A model generated the notes under the pieces. The model saw only the letters and a list, made by a program, of their open reading frames with translations, ran no database searches and was not told where the DNA came from. Positions 1 to 7,985 of a DNA stretch of 64,000 nt are shown in pieces (position 1 is the first letter of the stretch; each line of letters opens with the position of its first letter). The DNA comes from CAIKBL01 sp964555355 (GTDB lineage Bacteria; Pseudomonadota; Gammaproteobacteria; Ga0077536). The stretch covers positions 248,001 through 312,000 of the forward strand of contig CAZKRY010000006.1 in the NCBI GenBank assembly GCA_964555355.1, written 5' to 3'. A program made the translations under genes and the position numbers.

Positions 1-58
1 AGACCCACCGCCAGCGCAAACCGACGCTGCGTGGGGTCCGTTGCCTCATGAAGATGCG

Positions 59-1087
59 TCAACGACGTTTGGCACCTGTTTTCCGCGACTTGGGCTTCCC
101 GCTCAAGGCGTTGAACAGCCGTGCTTTGGGATACTCCGCGCCAACGACATTGCGCAGTGTAATCGCGCGCACCATTTGGTAGGTGCGGATACGGAACGCC
201 GGATCGCAGGACATGCGCACGTAAAGATCTTTAGGCGGCACGCCGTAATCTTCCTTGAGCCATTCCATCAAATTACGTGTGGCATCGAGCACCGCGGTTT
301 CCATCGGGTTATTGATACCGACGGCCACCACGCTGTCGGGCTTTTCGATCCGTACGCACGGTAAACGTTTGCGTTTGACCACCGTGCATGACAATTGAAC
401 AGTGGCGCGGGTTTCATCGGCAATACCGGTGAATTCGGTATCACCCTGGCCGCCATGCACATCGCCGATGTAGAGCAATCCTCCCTTGCAGTAGGAATTT
501 AAATAAATGGTGTGGCCAGCACGAATGTCACGGCAGTCGATATTGCCGCCGAACGCGCCTTGGCCCAGCACGGAAGTAAATACCTCTCGCTCGGAGGCCG
601 TCGCGAGCGTGCCAATGAAAGGCTGTAAATCCCAGGTAAGACTCTCCGAGTATTTACCGGTGCCATCGCGCGTGAAACCGCTCGGTCCCGGAAAATGTTC
701 GATGACATGCACATAGGGTTCGACGCAATCCGGAAAACTCAGTTGATCGGACAGCGGGCCTATCCCCGGCAAAATACCCGAGAAGCCATAGCGCCACGGA
801 TCGATCCAGTCGATGTGCACGGCGAGCACATCACCCGCCTCGCAGCCATCGACATAGATGGGTCCGACCACCGGATTGAACAACGGTGGCCAGGCTTTGG
901 TCAGCGCCGCCATGTGCGGTCCGGTCATCGAGTGCACTTTGGGGTTATCGCTAGCGTCGCCGATGAGACCGCTTAAAGCGTCATCCGTCTCGACTTGAAA
1001 GACCTCGCCCGGCTTGACGCGTAAACAGGGTTTGTCGCGAAAGTCGAACGCATATTTTTGAACTTTGCCGCGCGGAATTTTTTTCAT
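59..1087 (-). CDS. Acetamidase/formamidase family hydrolase
   Basis: 342 aa, cytoplasmic, no signal peptide. The whole protein resembles the FmdA/AmdA fold, which hydrolyses formamide, acetamide or related small amides to ammonia and the acid. Visible family motifs are GPIYVDG with the following acidic loop (about residues 75-90), GGNIDCRD (about 180-187) and GDVHGGQGDTE (about 208-218), the metal and substrate region of the family. The frame is open upstream, but the ATG at 1087 has a clean GGAGGG Shine-Dalgarno, so I start there. It is divergent from a flavin-dependent oxidoreductase across 132 bp with repeated CCGATA motifs. The actual amide substrate cannot be told from sequence. Confidence 0.85.
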   Translation of the reverse strand: MKKIPRGKVQKYAFDFRDKPCLRVKPGEVFQVETDDALSGLIGDASDNPKVHSMTGPHMAALTKAWPPLFNPVVGPIYVDGCEAGDVLAVHIDWIDPWRYGFSGILPGIGPLSDQLSFPDCVEPYVHVIEHFPGPSGFTRDGTGKYSESLTWDLQPFIGTLATASEREVFTSVLGQGAFGGNIDCRDIRAGHTIYLNSYCKGGLLYIGDVHGGQGDTEFTGIADETRATVQLSCTVVKRKRLPCVRIEKPDSVVAVGINNPMETAVLDATRNLMEWLKEDYGVPPKDLYVRMSCDPAFRIRTYQMVRAITLRNVVGAEYPKARLFNALSGKPKSRKTGAKRR

Positions 1088-1138
1088 GTGCCCTCCCACG
1101 TAAACGAGTGACCACGACTGATTACACGTAAGTCCGCA

Positions 1139-1192
1139 CCGATAGGCATCCCCGAGGTCTATCGGCATAATCATGTTGTACCGCGACCGATA
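1139..1192. promoter_or_regulatory. CCGATA/TATCGG repeats between divergent genes
   Basis: Three copies of one hexamer lie between the divergent amidase and oxidoreductase genes: CCGATA at 1139-1144, its reverse complement TATCGG at 1160-1165, and CCGATA again at 1187-1192. The arrangement suggests an operator for a regulator shared by both genes. This is inference from position and symmetry only, and no regulator gene is adjacent. Confidence 0.3.
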
Positions 1193-1219
1193 ACACGCTG
1201 CAAGAAGAGGGGACTGGAG

Positions 1220-2248
1220 ATGGCCAAAGTAAAGTTCGCGACCGTGGATTGGCTGGATAAGGGCACAGGCAGTATTCAAGCCTTATATGAGGAACGCTTA
1301 AAGCTCATCGAACTCAGCGAAACGCTCGGGTTCTCGGCCTACCATCTGACCGAACATCACGGCACGCCGCTCGGCTTTGGGCCTTCGCCGGCGGTCTTTT
1401 TGTCAGCCGTCGCGCAACGCACCAAGCGCCTGCGTTTCGGTGCCATGGCTTTTCTACTTCCACTCTATAACCCGCTCAGGCTCGCCGAAGAACTCTGCAT
1501 GCTCGATCAGCTGTCCGGCGGACGGTTGGATGTCGCGGTCAGTCGCGGCGTGTCGCCCTATGAAGTGGGCTGCTTCGGGGTCGATCCGGCCGGCTCGCGG
1601 GAAATCTTCGATGAGTCACTGGAAGTCATTCGCAAAGCGCTGACTCAGCCAGTGCTCAATCACGAAGGCAAACATTTCAAATATGTCGACGTGCCGATGG
1701 AAATCAGACCTTTCCAACAGCCGCATCCTCCGCTGTGGTATCCAACCCATAATCCGGATTCGGTCGAACTCGCGGCCCGGGCGGGCTATCACTTCGCGAC
1801 CATTGGCCCAACACCGTGGGTAGCGCAGTTGTGCGAGCGTTTTCGCGCAACTTGGGCCGCCCATCAAAATGATGCCAATCGTATGAACGGTGCGGAGCGC
1901 AATCCGCGCATCGGCACCATGCGGCAAATCGTCATTGCGGATACCGATGCCGATGCGATGAAAATTGCAAGCCAGGCCTATCCGCAGTTCTATGACTCCA
2001 TCACTTGGCTATGGCACCGCCGGAACGACAACAGCGTCGATCAGCTGTTCGATTGGGAAAAAGGCTTGGCAGGCGAAACCATCCTCGTGGGATCGCCGAC
2101 CACCGTGCGCGAGAAAGTGCAACGGTTGGTGGCGCTCAGCGGGATCAATTATTTCATGGGTTCGTTCGCCTGGGGCGCACTGACGGCTGCGCAAAGCGCG
2201 CGCTCGATGGAACTCTTCGCGCGTGAAGTCATGCCGGCGATCGAGTAG
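1220..2248 (+). CDS. LLM-class flavin-dependent oxidoreductase
   Basis: 342 aa TIM-barrel protein of the bacterial luciferase-like monooxygenase superfamily, which uses reduced FMN (or F420) supplied by a partner reductase. The N-terminus (KFATVDWLDKGT), the central AVSRGVSPYEVGCFG segment and the RPFQQPHPPLWYPT stretch, followed by the late GSPTTVREKVQRL segment, are typical of the group. A GGAG ribosome site precedes the ATG. It is divergent from the amidase, so it may act on a nitrogen-containing substrate of the same pathway, but that is only context. A palindromic repeat element follows the gene. Confidence 0.85.
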   Translation: MAKVKFATVDWLDKGTGSIQALYEERLKLIELSETLGFSAYHLTEHHGTPLGFGPSPAVFLSAVAQRTKRLRFGAMAFLLPLYNPLRLAEELCMLDQLSGGRLDVAVSRGVSPYEVGCFGVDPAGSREIFDESLEVIRKALTQPVLNHEGKHFKYVDVPMEIRPFQQPHPPLWYPTHNPDSVELAARAGYHFATIGPTPWVAQLCERFRATWAAHQNDANRMNGAERNPRIGTMRQIVIADTDADAMKIASQAYPQFYDSITWLWHRRNDNSVDQLFDWEKGLAGETILVGSPTTVREKVQRLVALSGINYFMGSFAWGALTAAQSARSMELFAREVMPAIE

Positions 2249-2260
2249 GGCTTTTACGCC

Positions 2261-2523
2261 AAGACCCTCACCCCGCCCTCCCGCGTACGGGAGGGGGCCA
2301 TTTTCTAAACCTCTCCCACCGGGAGAGGTCGGCGCGTAGCGCCGGGTGAGGGGCAGTGTGTCCATCGGCGCTGCGCCAAGACCCTAACCCTCTCCCGCAA
2401 GCGGGAGAGGGAAAGACAAAGTTCTCCCGCGCGCGGGAAAAGAATAACGGCGCTCCACTTGCGGGGGAGTATCTTTTTTTAACCCTCTCCCGCGCGCGCG
2501 GGAGAGGGTAGGGTGAGGGTCTT
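2261..2523. repeat. Intergenic palindromic repeat element with terminal inverted repeats
   Basis: A 263-bp element fills the gap between the oxidoreductase and cinA. It is bounded by a perfect 13-bp inverted repeat, AAGACCCTCACCC at 2261-2273 and its complement at 2511-2523. Inside are five palindromes of one theme (CCCTCTCCCGC/GCGGGAGAGGG): 2276-2295, 2310-2328, 2388-2411, 2425-2438 and 2483-2508. Transcribed, these would form strong hairpins and could end transcription from both flanking genes, which converge here. It has no coding capacity and looks like a REP/MITE-type dispersed repeat. Confidence 0.75.
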
Positions 2524-2528
2524 CGCGC

Positions 2529-3782
2529 TTACGGTGCCAGCTGCCCCCCTCGCGCGGTCAACCGATGTCGCAATAAATTGAGTGCGCTGATGACGGAAAA
2601 CTCACGAATGCGTTCTCGGTCGCCGGGTAAGGACACGCGCTCGACATCGACGTTATCCCCTAACGCCAACCCGATATAGACGGTGCCTGGCCTTTGGCCA
2701 GGGATTTTGACGGAGTCATCGATAGCCGTAGTGACCAAGCCGACGTCAGTCTTAAAGAGACGACGCACCGCTTCGGCGAGTTCGGCCGTGGTCTTCGGGT
2801 TGGCGAAGGGGCCAGGCGCCACACCGAGTAAGGATTCCTGCGTCCCGCCATGCGGCAACACGACACTCCCGCGCAGCACGTCACTAGCGCCAGCGGTCGC
2901 ATTGAGCCGCATGCTGATTAACCCGCCGGTGGCGGTTTCCGCGATGCTCAACGTCATCCCGGCTTCGCGGAGCGCCGCAAGCACCACCGATTCCATCGTC
3001 TGCTCGTCGACACCGAAGATGCAGTCGCCGAGGATTTCTCGCACGATTTTTTCTTCGCTGGCGATGATGGCTTCCGCGCTTGATGCATCGCCAGCCTTGG
3101 CGGTGATCCGCACCTTGATCCCTTCGATCCCGCTCGCTTGAAACGCGTAGGTCGCGTGATTAAGCGCATCGAGTTCGGTCATGCGCTCGGCCAGCATTTC
3201 AGCAAGTGCGGATTCCGCTAGGCCCCAAGTGCGCAACACGCGACTGCGGATGACGGAAGTCACCCCGGCGCGGCGTTGAAGATCGGGGAGAATGGTCCCG
3301 AGTGCCATCTCGCGCATTTCGCTTGGGACCCCAGGCACCGCATAGATGACCTTCTCGCCCACCGGGCACACCAACCCAGGCGCGGTGCCGGGCATTTGTG
3401 GAATCGTACTCGCGCCCTGCGGCACATCGGCTTGCAGGAGGTTGTTATCCGACATACGCCGCCCGCGGGCTTCGAACATATGGCGGATCCGCGCCGCGAT
3501 CGCGTCATCGCGCAGCAACGGCACGCCCATGACTTTGGCGATGGCGTCGCGCGTGATGTCATCCTGAGTTGGGCCTAAGCCACCGCAGCAAATGACGGCG
3601 TCGCTGCGTTCCAAGGCGCGCGTGATGCATTCGACGATCCGACTGAGGTTGTCACCTACTTTGACTTGGTAGTAGGAATCGATGCCGGCAAGCGCCAGCT
3701 GCTCGCCAAGCCAAGAGGAATTGGTGTCCGTGATTTGACCGAGCAAGAGCTCGGTGCCAATGGCGACAATCTCGCAGCGCAT
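2529..3782 (-). CDS. cinA: CinA family protein (competence/damage-inducible protein A)
   Basis: 417 aa with the usual two parts. The N-terminal molybdopterin-binding-like domain (about 1-170) carries IGTELLLGQ and GGLGPTQDD (67-75), a family linked to pyridine-nucleotide pyrophosphatase activity. The C-terminal NMN deamidase-like domain (about 260-415) carries AETATGG (281-287), close to the family AESCTGG. CinA recycles pyridine nucleotides and is associated with competence and DNA-damage regulons. I start at the ATG at 3782, with GAGG six bases upstream; a TTG four codons earlier overlaps that site. It is divergent from the UGA-containing SelW-like gene, with 61 bp between. Confidence 0.88.
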   Translation of the reverse strand: MRCEIVAIGTELLLGQITDTNSSWLGEQLALAGIDSYYQVKVGDNLSRIVECITRALERSDAVICCGGLGPTQDDITRDAIAKVMGVPLLRDDAIAARIRHMFEARGRRMSDNNLLQADVPQGASTIPQMPGTAPGLVCPVGEKVIYAVPGVPSEMREMALGTILPDLQRRAGVTSVIRSRVLRTWGLAESALAEMLAERMTELDALNHATYAFQASGIEGIKVRITAKAGDASSAEAIIASEEKIVREILGDCIFGVDEQTMESVVLAALREAGMTLSIAETATGGLISMRLNATAGASDVLRGSVVLPHGGTQESLLGVAPGPFANPKTTAELAEAVRRLFKTDVGLVTTAIDDSVKIPGQRPGTVYIGLALGDNVDVERVSLPGDRERIREFSVISALNLLRHRLTARGGQLAP

Positions 3783-3843
3783 GTCAGACCTCAAAATAGG
3801 CGTTAGGATGGCGGCATCTTACCGCGAAGCACGCGAGGCGCCG

Positions 3844-4074
3844 ATGCAAGTACAAATCGAATACTGCCGGATGTGAAATTACGAACCCACGGCTCTCCGG
3901 GTGAGAGCTCAGTTCGAAGCGGCCGGGATCTCCTCGATTACGCTCACTCCAGGTTCAGGTGGAGTATTTGAAATCACCATTGATGGACAATTGCGGTTTT
4001 CCAAACGCAAGCTTGGGCGTTTCCCGACCGCGGCCGAGGTGAATGCTTTGCTTAGCGCGGGGCCTCACACTTAA
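3844..4074 (+). CDS. SelW-like (Rdx family) selenoprotein with in-frame UGA
   Basis: A 76-residue reading frame interrupted only by a TGA at codon 11 (3874-3876). Read as selenocysteine, the protein starts MQVQIEYCRM-U-NYEPTAL and continues through PGSGGVFEI, a DGQLRFSKRK strand and GRFPTAAEV, ending at TAA (4072-4074). This is the thioredoxin-like Rdx/SelW layout: beta strand, CxxU redox motif (Cys8, Sec11), helix, the G-G-x-F-E-I strand and the GRFP turn. A GAGG ribosome site lies five bases before the ATG. Homology resumes after the TGA with no frame change, and a SECIS-like hairpin follows the UGA at bacterial spacing. Family members are thiol/selenol redox proteins of unsettled substrate. 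No sel biosynthesis gene lies in this window. The last 23 bases overlap the opposing lipoprotein frame. Confidence 0.85.
3891..3909 (+). promoter_or_regulatory. Bacterial SECIS-like stem-loop
   Basis: Immediately 3' of the in-frame UGA, GCTCTC (3892-3897) pairs perfectly with GAGAGC (3903-3908), with a further G-U pair at 3891/3909. The five-base loop is CGGGT, with guanines at 3899-3901. The first loop G lies 22 nt after the UGA. Bacterial SECIS elements sit inside the coding region just after the UGA, with a short stem and at least one G at the start of the loop, so the geometry fits. Confidence 0.7.
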
Positions 4075-4393
4075 ACGTTATCTCCCATGCCGCGAAACCT
4101 GCCATCCAGTCGCTAACCCTGTCGACGCGAGGAGCGCCACAGCAAACAAACGCTGCGCGACGCGCGGCGCGGACCGCTGCGTTGCGCACGTCGATCCAGG
4201 CGCCATAAGCGTGGGGTCCGGGGAGCCGGCTGCGTATCCGGCAGTCGGTGGCCTGCATCGCGATGACCTCAACTTCAAACGCTTGTCCAAGCCATTGCGG
4301 CGATGCCGCAGTGATGTGTCTATCGGGTGCAGCGGCGCATCCCGCCAACGTTAGCAGCAAGACACTTGTGGTGCGCGGCGGGAGTTTTCTCAT
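4052..4393 (-). CDS. Putative small lipoprotein, unknown function
   Basis: 113 aa from the ATG at 4393. The N-terminus is a good lipoprotein signal: MRKLPPRTT, a hydrophobic run, then the lipobox LAGC, so the mature protein would begin at Cys of about residue 18 and be membrane anchored. The mature part has several cysteines (TDC, FVCCG, FKCEAP) and no domain I recognise. An earlier in-frame ATG at 4429 is possible, and neither start has a strong ribosome site. It runs antisense into the end of the SelW-like gene by 23 bp and is divergent from pcaH. That it is a gene rests mainly on the lipobox. Confidence 0.5.
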   Translation of the reverse strand: MRKLPPRTTSVLLLTLAGCAAAPDRHITAASPQWLGQAFEVEVIAMQATDCRIRSRLPGPHAYGAWIDVRNAAVRAARRAAFVCCGAPRVDRVSDWMAGFAAWEITFKCEAPR

Positions 4394-4462
4394 GGCGTGG
4401 CGCGTGATAGTTTCCAGGGCGGTCAGCATTAAAACCCGCATTGAAGTGATACGACTACGCGC

Positions 4463-5161
4463 GTGAAACGGATCTACGCTCCTCCGATGGCGGCGACGCA
4501 GCCGGCGCCGGCCTATGCTGAATATCGGTCGACGGCACGGCGCGTGCCGCGCGCACCTTTGATTCCTCTCGTACCAACGGCGCTTGAAACGAGCAAACCA
4601 CGTCTAGCTTCGCCCCTGCCGCTCGCGCGTTGCGACTTGACCGCCATGGCCGGTGAACCGCCGCAGGGCGAGCGCATAATCGTACGCGGCCGCGTGCTCG
4701 ACGAAGACGGTCACGCCGTGCCGCACGCGCTGATTGAACTATGGCAGGCCAACGCGGCAGGGCGTTATCGCCATCCAGGCGATCAACATCAAGCACCGCT
4801 CAATCCGAACTTTGACGGCGCGGGCCGGGTGTTGACCGACGCCGACGGAAATTATGAATTCCTAACCATCAAGCCGGGCGCGTACCCCTGGCGCAATCAC
4901 GCCAACGCCTGGCGCCCCGCACATTTGCATTTTTCGGTTTTCGGCGAGTGCTTGCTCGCACGGCTGGTCACGCAGATGTATTTCCCGGGCGATCCGCTGT
5001 TGGCGTTCGATCCGATTTTCCACAGCGTGTTTTCGCAGGCCGCGCGTGAACGTCTGATCGGACGCTTTGATCTCAGCGTCACGCAACCCGAATTTGCGCT
5101 TGGGTTTCGCTTCGATATCGTGCTCGGCGGTCGTGCCGCGACGCCGGCGGATCCAGCTTAA
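4463..5161 (+). CDS. pcaH: Protocatechuate 3,4-dioxygenase beta subunit
   Basis: 232 aa, intradiol ring-cleavage dioxygenase subunit that holds the catalytic Fe(III) and, with PcaG, converts protocatechuate to 3-carboxy-cis,cis-muconate. The four iron ligands are visible as Tyr102 (GRYRH), Tyr141 (PGAYPWRN), His154 and His156 (RPAHLHF), with the same spacing as in the Pseudomonas enzyme. The GERIIVRGRV strand and LIELWQANAAG motif are also typical. The start used is GTG; an ATG at 4487 would shorten it by eight residues. Its stop overlaps the pcaG start by one base. It is the first gene of the pcaHGB-pobA operon, and no pcaQ/pobR-type regulator lies beside it. Confidence 0.95.
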   Translation: MKRIYAPPMAATQPAPAYAEYRSTARRVPRAPLIPLVPTALETSKPRLASPLPLARCDLTAMAGEPPQGERIIVRGRVLDEDGHAVPHALIELWQANAAGRYRHPGDQHQAPLNPNFDGAGRVLTDADGNYEFLTIKPGAYPWRNHANAWRPAHLHFSVFGECLLARLVTQMYFPGDPLLAFDPIFHSVFSQAARERLIGRFDLSVTQPEFALGFRFDIVLGGRAATPADPA

Positions 5162-5661
5162 TGCGACAGCTCCCCACCGCGTCGCAAACCGTCGGGCCGT
5201 TTTTCGCCATCGGCATGCCGCCGCAAGACGCCGGATTCGTCACTGACACTGTCATCTCGGGCACGGTATTCGACGGCGATGGCGCGCCCGTCGGCGATGC
5301 GCTGCTTGAAATCTGGTGCTTGTCTGGCCGCGATACAACATTTAGGCGGATTGCCACCGATTCTGCAGGGCGGTTCGCGTGGCAGTGCGCACGCGCAACC
5401 GAGCGCGTTTTCGCGGTCCATCTCTTTGCACGCGGATTACTGGCACCGCTGTTGACGCGTGTCTATCTGCCGAGTTCCATCCGTAATGATGATCCAGTGC
5501 TCGCCAATGTACCGCCCACACGACGCGCCACTTTGATCGCAGAAGCCTGCGGTACGGATGAATTCCACTGGGATGTGCGCCTGCAAGAGACACCAGACGG
5601 CCGCGCCGAAACCGTTTTTTTTGCCTGCGTCGCGCGTGACAGCGAAGCACCGGCCGCGTGA
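5161..5661 (+). CDS. pcaG: Protocatechuate 3,4-dioxygenase alpha subunit
   Basis: 166 aa, shorter than typical PcaG (about 200). It shares the intradiol dioxygenase fold but lacks the Tyr/His iron ligands, as expected for the alpha subunit, which helps shape the substrate pocket. Typical features are TASQTVGPFFAIGM at the start, a DALLEIWC strand, VHLFARGLLAPLLTRVYLP in the middle and the GRAETVFF ending, close to the family GEGETVFF. Its ATG overlaps the pcaH TAA (TAATG), which implies translational coupling. One base separates its stop from the pcaB ATG. Confidence 0.93.
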   Translation: MRQLPTASQTVGPFFAIGMPPQDAGFVTDTVISGTVFDGDGAPVGDALLEIWCLSGRDTTFRRIATDSAGRFAWQCARATERVFAVHLFARGLLAPLLTRVYLPSSIRNDDPVLANVPPTRRATLIAEACGTDEFHWDVRLQETPDGRAETVFFACVARDSEAPAA

Positions 5662-5662
5662 C

Positions 5663-6823
5663 ATGAATTCCTACGATTCGCTATTTGGTGATGCGACAAT
5701 CGCCGAGATTTTTAGCGCTAAGCAGACGTATCGTTCGCTATTGAGTTACGAGGCGGTCTGGGCAGAGGCATTGGCCGCCGAACAATTGATCCCGGCGGAG
5801 GCAGCGACGCTAATCGCCACCACCGCGCGCGCATTGCCGCTTGCGATGGACGACCTCATGGCGCAAGCGCCGCTCGCCGGAAATTTGGCCCTGCCGTTAG
5901 TCAATGCGCTAAAGACGGCCGTGGCCGCAACCGCGCCGGCAGCCGCGCGTTATGTGCATTGGGGCGCGACAAGTCAGGATGCAATAGATACCGCCGCGAT
6001 GCTGCAAGCAGTGCAAGCATTGTCCTATCTGCTTGCGCTGTGCGACCGACTGCGACAACCGCTGCGCGCACTGTGTGAAGCCCATCGCGCGACGCCGATG
6101 CTTGCACGCACGCTGTTACAAGCCGCCGAACCTACTGTGTTTGGCCTCAAGGTCGCCGGTTGGTTAGTTGCGATTCACGATGTGGCCGCTGAACTCGCGG
6201 CCGTTAAAGCCGGTGCCGCGCTTCAATATGGCGGCGCAAGCGGCAACCTTGCCGCACTTGGTGAGAAAGGACTCGTGGTCAATGCGCGTGTCGCGCAAAT
6301 GCTCGGCCTCACGTTGCCGCCGATGCCGTGGCATACGCAACGTCAACGCGTGGTATCGATCGGCAGCGCGCTCGGGATGCTGCTCGGTACATTGGGCAAA
6401 ATCGCGCGTGATTTAAGCCTCCTTGCGCAAAGCGAAGTGGCCGAGATCAGCGAACCCTCCGCGCCAGGTCGCGGTGCCTCTTCGGCGATGCCACATAAGC
6501 AAAATCCAGTCGGTTGCTTGCGGGTGCTGGCGGCGGCGCTGCGCGCGCCCGGACTTGTCGCAACGCTTTTCGCCGCGCAAGTTCAGGAACATGAGCGCGC
6601 GCTGGGCGGATGGCATGCCGAGTGGGAAGTCGTGCCGGAATTGTTTCGGCTCGCCGGCGGTGCGCTCGGGACGATGCGCGAAGTTTTACCCGGGTTGGTC
6701 GTGCATGTGGAACGCATGCAAACGAACTTAATGCGCGCCTTGCCGCACGCCGCCCCGCTGAATCTCTTGCTCGTTAATCAAATGATCGATCGCGCGCTCG
6801 CCCACGCGCCAGATGGAACTTAA
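5663..6823 (+). CDS. pcaB: 3-carboxy-cis,cis-muconate cycloisomerase
   Basis: 386 aa of the fumarase/aspartase superfamily; it converts 3-carboxymuconate to 4-carboxymuconolactone, the step after PcaHG. HWGATSQD (99-106) and the superfamily signature GASSAMPHKQNP (271-282) are both present. I start at the ATG at 5663, one base after the pcaG stop; an in-frame extension upstream lies inside pcaG and is rejected. The 3' end overlaps pobA by 11 bp. It is shorter than the longest PcaB forms, but all core helices appear present. The next enzymes of the pathway (pcaC, pcaD, pcaIJF) are not in this window. Confidence 0.93.
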   Translation: MNSYDSLFGDATIAEIFSAKQTYRSLLSYEAVWAEALAAEQLIPAEAATLIATTARALPLAMDDLMAQAPLAGNLALPLVNALKTAVAATAPAAARYVHWGATSQDAIDTAAMLQAVQALSYLLALCDRLRQPLRALCEAHRATPMLARTLLQAAEPTVFGLKVAGWLVAIHDVAAELAAVKAGAALQYGGASGNLAALGEKGLVVNARVAQMLGLTLPPMPWHTQRQRVVSIGSALGMLLGTLGKIARDLSLLAQSEVAEISEPSAPGRGASSAMPHKQNPVGCLRVLAAALRAPGLVATLFAAQVQEHERALGGWHAEWEVVPELFRLAGGALGTMREVLPGLVVHVERMQTNLMRALPHAAPLNLLLVNQMIDRALAHAPDGT

Positions 6824-7985
6824 GGCACGCACGCAAGTTATCATCATCGGCGCGGGTCCCGCGGGCCTGCTGTTGTCTCATCTATTGCATCTGCGCGGGA
6901 TCGAATCCGTGGTCATTGAGCAACGCAGCCGTGACGAAGTCGAAACGACGGTGCGCGCCGGTGTCTTGGAGCAGGGCACCGTTACACTGCTGACCGAAGT
7001 AGGACTGGGAGATCGGCTGTCGCGCGAAGGCGCGGTGCATCACGGCATTACCTTGCGGTTCAATGGTGGCTCGTATCGGATCCCGCTTTCGGACTTGACC
7101 GGCGGGCGCGCAATTACGCTATACGCGCAGCACGAAGTGTTAAAGGATTTAATTGCCGCGCGGATCAAAGCACGGGGCGAGCTATGGTTCGAATCGCATG
7201 TCGGGGCGTTGGAGCATGATGAAGCGCGCGTCGCCGTACACTACGAGCAGCTGGGCACACATCGCCAACTAATCGGGGATTTCGTCGTCGGGTGCGACGG
7301 CTTTCACGGCATTACGCGACAAGCAATTCCGGTCGCGGCGCGCCGCGAACTTCAAATCGTCTACCCATTTGGGTGGTTTGGTGTTTTGCTGGAGGCGCCA
7401 CTTCTATCGCCGGAATTAATCTACGCGCGGCACGCACGTGGTTTTGCGTTGGTTAGCACGCGCTCAGCCTCTTTGCAGCGACTCTATTTCCAGTGCGACC
7501 CACAAGAGCGGCCTCAGCAATGGCAGGACGCCGCGATCCTGGCGGAACTTCAACGTCGTCTTGAAACCACGGAGGGTTGGACGCTGAAAGAAGGGCGCAT
7601 CATTCAAAAAGACGTGGTCGCGATGCGGAGCTTCGTTTGTGAAACGATGCGTCACGGGCGGATCCTGCTCGCCGGCGATGCCGCGCATATTGTGCCGCCC
7701 ACCGGCGCCAAGGGCATGAATCTCGCGGTCAATGACGTCAGTCTGCTTGCGGAAGCGCTGCATGCGTTTTATCGCGATGGTAGTGAGCGGGAGCTCCAGA
7801 AATATCCGGAACGCGCGCTGGCGCGCGTGTGGCGCGCACAGCGTTTCTCTTGGTGGATGACTTCGATGCTGCATCGCTTCAACGACGAGCAACACTTTCA
7901 ACATCGCATGCAGTTGGCCGAACTCGAACGCGTGGTGGGATCCGTCGCCGCGCAGGCGGCGTTAGCGGAAGATTACGTCGGCTAG
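6813..7985 (+). CDS. pobA: 4-hydroxybenzoate 3-monooxygenase
   Basis: 390 aa FAD-dependent aromatic hydroxylase that makes protocatechuate from 4-hydroxybenzoate, so it feeds PcaHG. The FAD-binding GAGPAG (13-18), the CDGFHG motif (161-166) and GDAAHIVPPTGAKGMN (288-303) are clear. Active-site residues known from the Pseudomonas enzyme are matched at a constant offset of three: Tyr204, Ser215, Arg217, Tyr225 and Tyr388. It overlaps pcaB at its start and converges with the next gene, overlapping its 3' end by four bases. With both substrate- and proton-relay residues kept, the assignment is firm. Confidence 0.95.
   Translation: MELKARTQVIIIGAGPAGLLLSHLLHLRGIESVVIEQRSRDEVETTVRAGVLEQGTVTLLTEVGLGDRLSREGAVHHGITLRFNGGSYRIPLSDLTGGRAITLYAQHEVLKDLIAARIKARGELWFESHVGALEHDEARVAVHYEQLGTHRQLIGDFVVGCDGFHGITRQAIPVAARRELQIVYPFGWFGVLLEAPLLSPELIYARHARGFALVSTRSASLQRLYFQCDPQERPQQWQDAAILAELQRRLETTEGWTLKEGRIIQKDVVAMRSFVCETMRHGRILLAGDAAHIVPPTGAKGMNLAVNDVSLLAEALHAFYRDGSERELQKYPERALARVWRAQRFSWWMTSMLHRFNDEQHFQHRMQLAELERVVGSVAAQAALAEDYVG

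Noticed and set aside
2261..2523. CRISPR-like array
   Set aside because: The repeats are palindromes of variable length with irregular spacers and no cas genes nearby; they fit a REP/MITE-type element.
3874..3876. The TGA in the SelW-like frame as a nonsense mutation of a pseudogene
   Set aside because: It is the only disruption, it falls exactly at the redox Sec/Cys position, homology continues after it, and a SECIS-like hairpin follows. A random stop would rarely meet all four.
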